From assembly GCF_000003605.2 (NCBI RefSeq), contig NW_003132353.1:10310-52510 (forward strand): a stretch of 42,201 nt of DNA, read 5' to 3'. Position numbers and translations under genes: made by a program. Below the pieces are notes generated by a model. The model worked only from the letters and a program-made list of their open reading frames with translations, was not told where the DNA came from and searched no databases. Every line of letters begins with the position of its first letter. Positions within the stretch are counted from its first letter, which is position 1. The DNA comes from Saccoglossus kowalevskii (Eukaryota; Hemichordata; Enteropneusta; Harrimaniidae). This document shows positions 1-12,236 of this stretch, piece by piece.

Positions 1-3000
1 AAATAAAATACACATGGACAAAATAATTCCCTTTTGAAAAAAATAACGTGTTGTAACAGAAATACTATACATTATTAGCTTAGAAACTCATCATTTTAAT
101 TATAACTATCGCATAAAAAATAGCACCACGTGGTTTAGTAAACCGTATACACTGAATGACTGAAACAACGTCTGATACAACTGTGTAAATGTTATTGCAT
201 ACTTATGACTCGGCGGCATTGTCTTACAAAAACGCATATAATGATAATATCAAAAGAATCCAGGCGTTGCACACAACCATGTGGCTATGAACACTTCCCA
301 ATCATTGTATAGCGATGGTTCTTTAATGTATAGACTACGCAAGATTTACGTGTTTTTAAGTTAAAAAGACCAGAATCACTTGCATGTCAGTATTACAGTG
401 GCCCTATTTGAGACGTGCAGATTATGTTTTTTTATGATTATAATACTAATAAAGAATTCTCCGTCATTTGCACTTGAATAATGCGGACATAAAGATATAT
501 TATTCATTTAGTCGCATTACTGATACACACAACAAAGCATTTTTTTCTAGTCAATGACTTTTATGAAATCATGAAAAGCATACCAACATTAGCGGCATAC
601 TCGAGCGCAGTGACGTCCCCTAATACATGAACATTTCAAACAACGTATATACAAGACATGTCTACGCATATGGATTTTATTTAAAGTTAAAGTCGTGCAT
701 GTACCGAAAACCCCCGATTAACGTCATACAGGCCAGAATGCCTAATGCATGGATGGTAAAGCGTGACATCAGCGATATGCTAACTGTTAATGTCAAAGGA
801 GCAGACTTTTAATTTGCGTTAGTACTCCTACGATCAGAGTCGAAACAATCATATCAGAGATGTTCCGGCCTTGCGAACACAAAACGAATAATATCACCTT
901 TTCGCATTAACCTTCAAAGTCACAGTGTGCAAATTCTGTGCAACTGTCATTATTTTGTTCAAATTAAAAAGTTATGTGTTTTATTTTTTTTAAATACCAA
1001 AGAATTGACCTTATAAGGTAATGTACACTCATATATATACTTGTTGTAATAATCAACAAACGTGACATTGTCTACACACAGACAAAGAACAGTCCGTCAT
1101 TTTGACAACGAATATCAACTTACATAACATATAATAAAAACCGACTATCACTATATAAATATGTATCCCGACTACCGCCTATCACTCAATATGCGACATG
1201 CGTATGAAACGGACTATTGTTCACAATGTTCATTGACGTGGATATCGTGTACAGCAACACACGTCATACAAACTGCACTAACACGTATATCTAAATGTGA
1301 CACATGTTTATTATTAGCTCGCGATCAATATGTATATCGATTTCTATGATGATCATTTAACTTACGAGTTGATATATAAACATCTGGGCAATGATCACCC
1401 AAAAAAGTAATTTTCTTTTTCTGTATGTGATTAGCTAATAAACCTAATCATCCAAGTCGTCAATTTCTGATTATACTGGAACTGATAATATTGAACAGTC
1501 AAATGTGCTTAAATATATACATATATGTATACATATCTTATTAGTATCTTATGTGGCAAGATGAAGATATTTGCAGTTGCCATGGTGACACTTTGCATCT
1601 TATCAAAGGCTTATTAATTCACTTATTATGGTTTTTTCTCACATAACTCATCAAAAGAATTACGTGGGACGCACACAGACAGGAGCCCATGCGATATTTA
1701 TATTGAAGTTTTATATGCATATTGTGTTATGTCAATACTGTAATGGCTGCGAACTTCCTTTATTCATTTGATCATTGGAGTATTGTGTTTGAAAATCTAA
1801 CGAATCAAAATCTTGAGTAATGCACAGTGTTTTCCCATGCTGAGTTAGTATTTCAATAATTCTATCATATTCACTAATTCTATAATGTTTTGAACATATA
1901 AACCCCTTCTCTATAAGAACATTGCTATAGCCATGTAGGTCTTACTGCATACGAGTGTAAGTTTCTGCTGCTGAAGTTATTTTGTTCTTAGGTGAAAGTG
2001 ATCAAGTTTTGCCACTTTGCAGTAATCATAGGAATATCTCCAGGTGACGTCAGACTCTCCAATCTCTGTATTAGCCAGCGTGCCAAGCTAGTTTAAATGA
2101 TGTGGCTGTCATGAAGTGAAGGAGTAGCCATTAATAATGCAATTCAAAAATGAATGTCAGAACCACTTAAAGACATAAACTATACGTGCAACATTTCTAC
2201 TCTGTCGTTGTGGGTGGAATATACCTGAGCCGGATCTATAATGTCTGCTGCAGGGTTCCAGGGTGCCCAAGCTTAGTAAATATGGTCTATGTCACTTCAC
2301 CCGGTATATTCTTACTTCTAATTAGTCCTACTAATTGAAAGGCAGCTTAATGAGTTGTTGTACAGTAATGAGTTTGTTCAATATTATAATTTAACATTGA
2401 TGCAACGAACAATTTTTTTTCTATTCATTTTCGTATTATTTCACTACTTAACATAATTCATCATTTTCAAATATTATATTTTTTGAATGGTGCATCGATT
2501 ACATAATCCCATTTCTGTCAAAACTAATAATGAAAATTTGCAATGTTCGTTAATTATTGTCTGATAGTGCAATCTTCTGAATCAGTTTTTTAAAGTATGT
2601 ATAATCACAAGTCATCAGGTCTGTGATTAGGTTTCTATAGTCCACCACAAAGCAAGTGATACACGGTATGTCTGCGTTCCCATTAGTACCATTAGCAATA
2701 TAATCAATACTTTTTTACTCATTCGAAGCTATACTTTCATATTGTGCGTTGAAATGAATTGCATCTATTTCGACACACATTGTGTATTTAGTACCGGAAA
2801 CAACGTTTCCCTTCGTCGGATTGCACGTTTCATGGTCGATAAATCAAAGCGCCTGTTTGCATTTTAAATCGGGAGCTCACGCGATAACTGAGACGAGGAC
2901 ACTTGAGACTGTAATCCGGTCACGTGATAGAGACTAGGCTATAAATCATGTCAACATCCGTGAAATCATGGATGCTCTTCAGCATCACAATAAGCCAATT

Positions 3001-6000
3001 GAGTTTGCTGGCATTATACACGCTGTTTTCATAAGTGAACAACAGGTTTACAATTGCTTAGATTCCGTCTTTTCCGTTCAGTCCACGATGTGACATTTGA
3101 GTTCATATAGCGCCATAAAGCCACTCAACAATTCATCGAATCCAATTGCATTATTCCTAACTAAAGTTCACAGCATTATTAGACACGGACATAGCTTTGT
3201 TAAAACACATGGATATCAATTTTCGTCCCCACATGTTATTATAACGTGTATACACCTCAAACAATTACAGCCTAATATTGCTGAATGGTATTTGATTCTT
3301 TCTACAATAATGTTACGACAAGGGAGCCATCTCACGTAGATAGATAAATATTAACATAGCGTTCATATTTCCGTGTTTACGTCGTTATTTCTGTGATTTA
3401 CCCTACATTTTAACTGTCGATTCTGAGTTGCGGTTAGTCTCAGGGTCGAAGGTGTAAGTGGTGGTGTAACAGCAAAGTAACTATTAAATGCGACGCGAGA
3501 AACTAAATTTAACAACGTATTTTGCAAATTATACTTGTTATAATTGTTTCTAGAGAGGCAGGGTACCGTAGACAATAAGCATTCTGGTGTGTACAGATTA
3601 TTCAAGGCATGGATAAGTCCCATGTGCAATGTGAACTTGAAACATGGATTTGACGGTCAGGCTAACAATATAACATATTTATGTAAGACTGTAGCATCAA
3701 TCACGTGACTTTGCCAATTTCTTTAACCTAACTTAAATGTAGCGTGGGTCGAGCAAATATATTGTCATGACAACACGTGTGTCACCAGTTTTGGTGAAAC
3801 ACTCAATCATTCATTTTACTTCCCATTGTACAGAGCATAGAAGGAAGCTAACGCCGAGATGCTGTTGGTACGTCTATGAGTTTATATATATTTTTACTTG
3901 ATATTACTTGATCTTAGTCTGTCGATACGAATGTCGTCATGAGTTGGTATTATCCTGCTAGTAAAGTCATGGTTAACGACCAATTATATGCGCAATAGGA
4001 ATCAGGTGTTAATCTATTCATAACATGACTAATTTCCAGCGTCTAAAGAAAAAAGAAATTGTAATTCTACATAACTGTGCTTATAAATCATATTCAAATT
4101 TATGCTAATAAGACATTGCGTCGAAGCGCCTTGGTGGCCGCATTTGCAGTTACTAGCGCCGACGTTTATGGATAATCGTCAGAAATATCAAGATTATAGC
4201 TGTATATTTTTTAAATAATTTTAGTCGATATTATTACATGTTAGTGTCATTGTATGATATGAGTAATTTTTGTTAACCAGTTCGAGATTCTTGTAGCGTA
4301 TTCGTGTGCGATTTTTGTTTGTTTGCGTACTGATAGAACACGCATAAAATGATGACTTTAGTGGATATTGTGAAGTTTGCCATGTTATATCATCTAGAGA
4401 TATTTTACTCTAAACGTCACAAGTGTGAATTATACCACCACACCATTTTCATGGGATGAATATCTTTATAGGGATGGCTCCAAATAAAAACACAAGAGGC
4501 TAAACTTATGAACGGCAATCGATTATGCAAATTAGCCAGTACGCTCTACCGTGTCTTGAATGGGCGCTCACAAAATACGATCACTGTGTTAGCCTTTAGA
4601 AGCTATGAAATGAATACATGTTATAAACAGGTTATCAAATTCGTAACCCTACAATATCCGATTTAATAAACTTGTTAGAAATTACTACACTCTTTTAATA
4701 AATTTCAAAAGTGTTTTGTCACTTTTATATCTCCATGTATATATCTGTGTTTCCTTCTGCCGGACTATTCGACTGTTCGTCAGAGTACACATTGTTTTTA
4801 CTGTTATTAAATAAACTATGACCACAATGTATAATTAAAGACACAAGGTATTTTTAAATAATGCCAATATCTGGGTCATTATTGGAATTCGCCATCATGA
4901 TAATTTTGGCTAAGTATTGCATTGATTAGAACATATGAAAAAAAGGTTAAATACGAAGTGTGTGTCATTTTGATTAAAACATTATTTTTCGTAAGTTATC
5001 TACATATTCCAAACATGAAATTCAGCTAACTCTGAGTAAATGACTTTAATTCTGTCAAATTACAACTTAAATCGTCTTTTGTCTGAAAATGAGAATTTAT
5101 ATATTAATGTGATATGATAATGACAAGCTACGTGTCAGACTTTTTTAGATAACCTGTTATGAGTATTATTCAGTGATTATTGTGTTATTTCAATTTAGAC
5201 ATTACTGAAACCCAAAAAACATGCACCCGTTTTCGGAGGACGACATGACCTTAGAAACACAAATGTTCATTTTCTATAAAAGAACGAACACACAGTAAAT
5301 GTATTCTCGTCTTAGTTAAGAGCAGACACTCGATCAGTAATCTAATCTGGTAATGAGCACTTGTTCACAATGGTAGCAGTTGATAGCGTCTCCACTACCC
5401 CCATTGTGTTTCGCTTGCGCGTACTTTTAAAAATTGTAAGAGGCACCATTTGTTGCAGTGGGAGAATAAAATCTTTTCAACAACCATCTACTGGTTTTTA
5501 CAAAACCATTCTTATGAAGTTGGCTGTCAGTCAAAAGTCAAACAGGGAATATGTGGATAATAAAGGATTTTCGAGTTAGTTGTTACTTGAAGTTGAAACT
5601 TCATTCAACCAGTCATTTTAATAATGTAAGTCTGAGATGCACAACATCAAAGTCACATATACTGAACTAATCAATATTTTCGTTGATGATGAACGGCGTG
5701 AATAGTATAAAAAAAAACTTGTGTGAAACTAGTTAAAACAAACAGACGTACACTGTACTCGCCGCTAGATTCAGTATTAAGGATATCACGTTTCTTAGCT
5801 ATCTATTTTATGATCCGCTAGCGGAAGAAAAGAAAATCCAATTTAACTGCAGAGAATCCTTCTTGACTACATTCAAATGTCACATATTAATGACTTACGC
5901 CGTTTTCAATTAATGAATTAACCGGTAAAGCCCATATACGACACAGTAAATACAGTTAAGATCCAATTCATCTCGAGACATTTTTTTTTATATTTCCTTA

Positions 6001-9000
6001 CAACACATTAGAAAAATAACAGTGCTTTCTTGCAAATCGTACGCATGCGCAATCAAGCATGCTCACTAATGGTTAGACGCAGGATGACTTTATTGCAGCT
6101 GTGACGTCATTGTGTTTCTTTTCCAACCACGTTGTGTGGTTTCTCCGCATCTTATCTATTCCGATCGAAAGTCTTTAGGCAGGTGCAAGACAAAACCCCG
6201 CTGGGGACAATTTCATGGTTTCGCGATTTTCGTGTTAATTGCTAAAAGCCAAAATTATTTTGGTGGGTAAACCGTTTTTCGTGCGTCATGAAATTAGTTA
6301 GCACACACCGTGGTTGCAGTATCACGAGAGACAGAGAAAAATAACTTAACAGTACTAAACATACTAAACACCTCACAGAAAATATTATTTCAAAGTATTC
6401 AATCTGAACTTACATGTTCAATATCATGGATTTTATGTTGATTTCCTCCCTAATAATCTATGGAGTATGGAGTAATAAATTTACATTCACTTTTTATTTA
6501 ATTTAATTACCCGATTTAATTAATTAATTAAATATCTCACATTATATGTGTATATTTCAGCAGTGACATTAACTTACGAGTGGGAAATAGCCCACCTGAA
6601 GTTCTTCTACAATAACACATATTACATTCAATGCAACTCAATTTGTTCAACGAAAGCGGTAGTTGAGATGCTAAGTGACGATCTAAGAAGACGACAATTG
6701 ACAACTACCAGACGACTGATACAATAGATATATCCAAAGCATTAGATGCTTTGCCCATAGCCAAAGTACATAATTTGCTTCCCGTGGCTCAAATTCAATA
6801 ACCTTTCGCGCGGGACGTGTTCAACTCTGGCATTTTATTTAGCTAATGCCGGGCATAGACAGTACCGTTAATGAGGAGGATGTCTTCCAATTAGCGTTTT
6901 TAATCCTGACTAGTTTACTTGCTTCCCACGACAATCCGTAGAGTGATTTGCTGTTTTCTCCTCGATGGTGAAAGCGCGTAATGAGATTAGGTGGCGAGCA
7001 CGATCCGGCATAACTTACAAACTGGTAGCATATATTTAGCAGAATGCGCCGTCCCAAAGGAGATAATCTACGTATTCTAACTTTTACATGCAAGTCTTTA
7101 GTGAGTTTGAATTAGTCGCGCCAACGGTAATTACAAATTGACATTTCACTAATATTTACCGGAGATGCATTTTCATACTAAAACGCATTGGATTATTTAA
7201 GGCACACGAGATCACGACGGAAATGTTCCGTAACTTCGAAATTAGAAGTACACTCTGACACTCCGCTCATGGTGGATCCATATGTCTTCTTGTTTTTAAA
7301 GTTTGTAAACTTAAATAGTCATTTTAATTTTGTTCAACAGTAAAGATATATAATTATGCCTGAAACGAAACTAAAATGAATTCCTCAGTAGTTTCAAACT
7401 CAAAAGCAAACTAGTATTGACGAAACAGTGCATATTTAATTTAAATACAAGTTGTTAGCCGACAGTTGTGCGCCCTTGCAGGTATTATACATTGTATTTT
7501 GTGTTTATTCATTACTCGGATTTAATTCGTTTGTATCGATGATAAAATACTATGAAAGATGGCATACTCCTCAAATATTATTCCGCAGTGTGATAACAAC
7601 TTTAAGTTGATGTTAATAACATTCGGGTAATGCACATTACATGTGAATTAACACAGATTGTTGAATTGTGGTTGGTCCTCCAACGTAGCGTTAAACTTGA
7701 TTCAGAACCCGGAAGCAACAAAAAAAATGCGTTATTCGTTGACGCAAATGACGTGGAATGGAAATACATCGATTTATTGTGATTTAGATTGATTAAACAC
7801 ACATAACACCATATTTTGAATAGCAGCCATGGGTTCTTTATTGACGGGGTGAGCAGTCTTAACGACATTGTGAATTGATAGACTTATTACGCTGTGTCTC
7901 TGCCGAATTCTTACAATGGCAGATGCATTTTAATACGCCCTGTCATTCAACAATGAGTCCCTTCAAAATGTACTACTTTAATACACTAACTAAGGCTAAC
8001 GGTTTGGTGTTAATGGGCTTGCACTGACAAAACACGCTGCCGGCGTGACATTTCAAATAATTGGCGATTAGTTGTAGGCTTACTGCGCTCATCGACAAAT
8101 TGATACTTGTGTAACCAGCTCCATGCGTCAATCTCGTCTGATGATCGGGTTTGTTGATTTCAAATTACACTGCCGATGTATTATTATAGAGTACATGTCA
8201 GTATTCTCTTTAATTCTAGCGTAATGTATACCTAGTAATCATAACCAGTGTTACGATTACGTTTCACATTACATCTGTGATTATGCACTCAATGCTTGTG
8301 TGCTTTGTATAGCGTTCTCTAGAAGGCCGAATAGCAATTATGTGACTAGTATAGCAACGATGTCTGAGGCGTTGTGCGCCTTAAACGGGACTCAATGCAG
8401 ATCATCTGAAACGTGATCTGTGGATTTTCCGATTAGGACTTCCGATATTTAGCTATTCAACCTTGATTTAATTCATAAGTGGTTGTTACCACATTTGCAT
8501 GTCAAAGATAAAATGTCACGGTTTAACAAAGATTGGCATATTACATGTTCTCAATGATTAGTATGATATATGTAATACCTGATTATGTATACTATTTCAT
8601 AAGTATGGTCTACCGCCGAAGACCAAACATCGGATGTTAACAAAATCACACCCATCGCCACTAATTGGTCGAGTTAGTCGTCCAAATCGTATTTCCACTG
8701 CTTAACTATTGTTAATCGGACGCTATTTTTTTTAGTGAATGTATTAACCAAACTGAACTCTAGTGAGAGATTATAGTCTACATTCACTGGCTACTTATAA
8801 CTCGCTGTGTGAAATTCTGACATGAGTTGCTATCAAAACATCGCTTTGATTACTTTGTCTACATTTTTAGCATCCATCTGCACACATTCTATATTCTCAT
8901 AAAGATATATAGCATAAATATTAAAGCTGTAGACATGTCTATACTATCGCGTTATACACTAGTTTGAGATTTACTGTGTATTGCCCTCACAAAACCATGT

Positions 9001-11250
9001 GCACTTGTTTGCACAGTAAGTCGGTTATGTGCGAATAGAAGGACATTGTCCGTGGGTGTAAGGGAAAGGTTTTTCCTATACAATCAAATTATATGTGAAA
9101 TGACAAGTGTATTGCCCTATAAAGGTTAGGGGGGTAGCTAATATGTGTTTGCAATGATAATGCGTGTCGAATCAAGAACAACGTCGCATGAACAAGAAAA
9201 TGTAATTTGTTGGTTCATTTAGGGAGTGTGTTTACATTAATACGATGTCTACATCGTATAACCTATTCCAATGTCACGAAAGAAAAACTAAATATATGTT
9301 CGTTTGTCTATCTGAACACGACAGAGCGTGTTGCTTCATCTAATCGGCCAAGAGAACAAGGTGTATTAGCGAGTTGTACAGGCGCAGTGTACTTTAAATG
9401 CATTAATTATTAACGCTGGGTTTTAATTTTACTATTTGCTGACGAGTAAAAATTCGCTAAATTAAATTCAAATGATCATGTCAAATTACAATAATAGTTT
9501 TACAGTATATCATAACAGTCATAACGTGTGCCATACCGGACTTAATGGTTAATAATTTTTGTGGTAATTGCCTTCCTTGTCTTCAATATATGCTTATCTA
9601 TTCGTACTGCAATTAACATCATTCTGCTTATTAATAGCGTAATATAAATCTGTTACGTGGTTTCTGGTAATGGGCTTCTTGAAGACAGCAACTATAGGCG
9701 ATGTTACGTATATGAAATTAGTTATTTGTCATGTCCGTGAAAAAAAAATATGCATTGTCTTCTAGTACATTAGCGTTGTCGCATGTGCTAGACAAAACTG
9801 ACAATGTATTTGTATCAATCTGGTTCTCGGTGTAAGTTACGTAGTTTTGGTACATTTTTTTTTACAACAGTGCAAATGGTATTTTGTGCATCGGGAAGAT
9901 TTCGCAGAACTTTAAGAGCAACATAAAATGTTCAAAGTTTCATGGATGTAATATTCAGGAATTGATGCGACTTTCCACTCGCTGGCGCCTACGTGCGATG
10001 TTAATATCTAATGCGTAAGTCCGTCGTGGATATCTGTTAGTGGAGTAGCATATAATGAGTGAAATGCCACATAGATGCTAGAGTATCATTCCAGTTTTGG
10101 GCAGTGCATTTGCCTCAGCGTACCAATTTCCGGGCTTCTGCCAACCTTTAGGATGCATATGACATATTTATTTTCCTAGGTCGTAGTAAGCTGCAAATAT
10201 GAACTCTGCTATAAACTTCATACGCACCTAAATCCCGGAAATACGGTTTATTCAGTTATGGGAGTGATCGATGATGAGGATCGATGAAATACTGAATTAG
10301 AATACTGTAAAAGTTAAACTAGCGTTGCATAGGCGTCGTTAAATACAGTGCTAATTTAACTACGTGTATTGGACACCAACAATGAATACGACTTTAACGG
10401 CGTACCAAATGAAGCAAGCGTTGGAGCCATTAGCTCTCTTGTTTTACTGCATGCGACAGCAAGATGGCAATCAGGCATCCGCCATCACGACTACAGAGAC
10501 GTAATCGCAATACAACTTGAGTTGGTAAGACCTACTGACCTCGTCAAACGGCATAAGTGAATTATTTTACATGCAGCACCGAGGATATCTATCATCAGAG
10601 CAAGACTTTCTAGGTACAATACAAAGGCGGGAGATACGTATCATCAAAGTCGTGTTGCAAAGACGCTTCTTTACTTATGTAATTACCCGTAGTGAGTTTC
10701 CATCAATTCCAATATTTGTATTCACGATAATAAATCATTTCAGGCGTTGTAATTTAAATGCCACGTGAATATTATGGTATTAATGAAAAATAAATTTGCA
10801 TATCAAGTGAACCACCGACCGACTGCACCACACGGCCCTGTCTGTCGTAGACGTAAATGGTCGAACCACTCAAGGTCATTTCCCTTTTTCTTTATTTGTT
10901 AATAGCTGGATTATTTTCCCCGCATTGTAGCTATATCTGGCAGTACAATGGTTCTGAATTAAGTGAATCAAGGCACGCGTTTCTTATTCAAATAACCATG
11001 TATTGAAAGATGCGGCTCCAAGATAAAGATGCCCAGGTGATTGCACTTGAATCGGCCGATGCATATCTGATTAGCTTTTTTATTGAAATTTGAGCATTTA
11101 TTAATTGAATTGATATTTCCACTATATACTTCATTCATATCATTATTTATCGTATTTTTGCTATGGATTATCACAAAATCAGAATGTTGAAATGCCTCTC
11201 ATCGTATGAAGGCAAATCATTTAAACAAATTCGCTTATTTTATATTATTA
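1..11250. other. No supported gene (AT-rich non-coding)
   Basis: I found no exon chain here that I trust. Open frames are short (mostly under 90 codons) and of the size expected by chance in DNA this AT-rich. Several ATG-led hydrophobic stretches occur, for example near 1561, 2949 and 6428. They lack a good in-frame donor of the phase needed to join gene A at 12181. Two perfect CRE octamers (TGACGTCA at 2045 and 6102) and a promoter-like patch near 2.93 kb are listed separately. The stretch could hold distal 5' exons or enhancers of gene A, but nothing in the sequence proves it. Confidence 0.5.
2921..2945 (+). promoter_or_regulatory. Promoter-like patch: E-box plus TATA box
   Basis: CACGTGA (2921-2927) lies 12 bases before TATAAA (2940-2945). 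A TCAGCA that could serve as initiator follows about 30 bases downstream. No good coding exon follows closely: the hydrophobic ATG frame beginning at 2949 stops after 28 codons. If real, it would start a transcript with a non-coding first exon, conceivably for gene A. Chance occurrence is quite possible. Confidence 0.2.
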
Positions 11251-11302
11251 TAGCATTACACAGGTGTCTAAACTCGAGTTACATATAGCAGAACACCATC
11301 GA

Positions 11303-11425
11303 TCGCGCTTAAAACACTGAGCGCGACAACCGCGACTCTCTGGGGACCCACCCCAGGCCAGATGCCCAGGGAAAATGTGACAGCAAAGAGAACAATTGGC
11401 GCCAATTGCTCCTCACTCGAGTGAG
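11303..11425. repeat. Cluster of four short inverted repeats
   Basis: Four perfect inverted repeats follow each other in about 120 bases. They are TCGCGCT/AGCGCGA (11303-11309 and 11320-11326), CTGGGG/CCCCAG with a 5-base loop (11340-11356), the 16-base palindrome CAATTGGCGCCAATTG (11393-11408), and the 14-base palindrome CTCACTCGAGTGAG (11412-11425). The patch is much more GC-rich than its surroundings and lies about 0.45 kb before the first candidate exon of gene A. It may be a remnant of a fold-back element or a regulatory patch bound by dimeric factors. No coding frame explains it. Confidence 0.5.
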
Positions 11426-11879
11426 CAGAGTATACATTTCACTATAACCCACGATATATATCAACGACACATATTACATCACTAAAGTTGGAATGCATGT
11501 GTGAATAATTAGGGGGAAATGTATGCGAGCAGAATTTGTATAATACGTGCGAACAAAATGTTAGTTCATGCAGGCATTTCAATCGTTACTCTGAATATGC
11601 CGGTTAGCAATAACAACAATAAATCCAAACTCTCCGGTTACGGTGTTACACCGATTTAAATATGGAATAACCTCATAATGGCCGGTAGAAAAAAAGTGCT
11701 TTACATGGCTAAATATACATCTTTTCCATAGAATAGTGAATAATTCATTGTTTTCTATATTATCGATAAAGAGCCAATGCTCGAAACGTCTGCCAATTTT
11801 GAATAGTTAATTTAAGACAAAGATTACCAAATATTATCTACTATTTCTATGAAGTAGCTGTTTGGCAACTCTCTTGAAT

Positions 11880-11991
11880 ATGCAAATACGGATAATGATT
11901 GCCACTGTGACAGACTGGCTCGCATATCACATTTCTTCGATCGGATTCACTGTCACATTTATTCATTCCATGTGGACATGTAATGAAAAGG
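11880..11991 (+). CDS. Gene A: possible first coding exon (signal-like)
   Basis: From the ATG at 11880 the frame reads 37 codons starting MQIRIMIATV and containing hydrophobic stretches (IMIATV, SSIGFTVTFI), then WTCNEK. A donor AAGG|GTGAAC at 11992 leaves one base over (phase 1). That is exactly what the exon at 12181 needs, since it starts with the last two bases of a codon. A second phase-1 donor, ACAT|GTAATG at 11980, is also possible. The intron would be only about 190 bases. The hydrophobic core is less compact than in a typical signal peptide, no TATA box precedes it, and I could not exclude a more distant 5' exon. The call rests on position and phase only. Confidence 0.25.
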
Positions 11992-12180
11992 GTGAACAGT
12001 GCCGATCCAATCCCTCAAAAGTGATTTTCAACAAATTAATTATGAATTAAACCAATGGAAGCTTATGGCCTACTCCACCCTCCCCATACATGCCATCTAG
12101 ACAGTGCATTTTCCCTACTCTATTATAGGAATTGAAGTATTATTATCATTCTTGATAATTGTTATTATTTTTGATTTCAG

Positions 12181-12236
12181 TTCAATTACGTAGTTCGAGC
12201 GGAAAATCGCTTCATCGACCGACAACCCATCCTGCG
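12181..12236 (+). CDS. Gene A exon (prodomain, 56 nt)
   Basis: Acceptor TTTTTGATTTCAG ends at 12180 and donor GCG|GTAAGT begins at 12237. After two bases completing a split codon, the exon reads 18 codons, QLRSSSGKSLHRPTTHPA, and ends in phase 0. This matches the phase of the next exon. The peptide is basic and serine-rich with no cysteine, as expected for part of a propeptide. The other two frames contain a stop or do not fit the next exon. Confidence 0.7.

Noticed and set aside
1161-1349. 62-codon ATG frame with several cysteines
   Set aside because: Chance length; no conserved spacing, splice site or neighbour to support it.
1563-1619. Signal-peptide-like frame MKIFAVAMVTLCILSKAY
   Set aside because: It stops after 18 codons and has no in-frame donor of phase 1 to join gene A.
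6428-6472. Signal-like frame MDFMLISSLIIYGVW with a phase-1 GTAATA donor
   Set aside because: Would fit gene A by phase, but the donor is weak, no promoter is visible and the gap to 12181 is 5.7 kb; the 11880 candidate is nearer.
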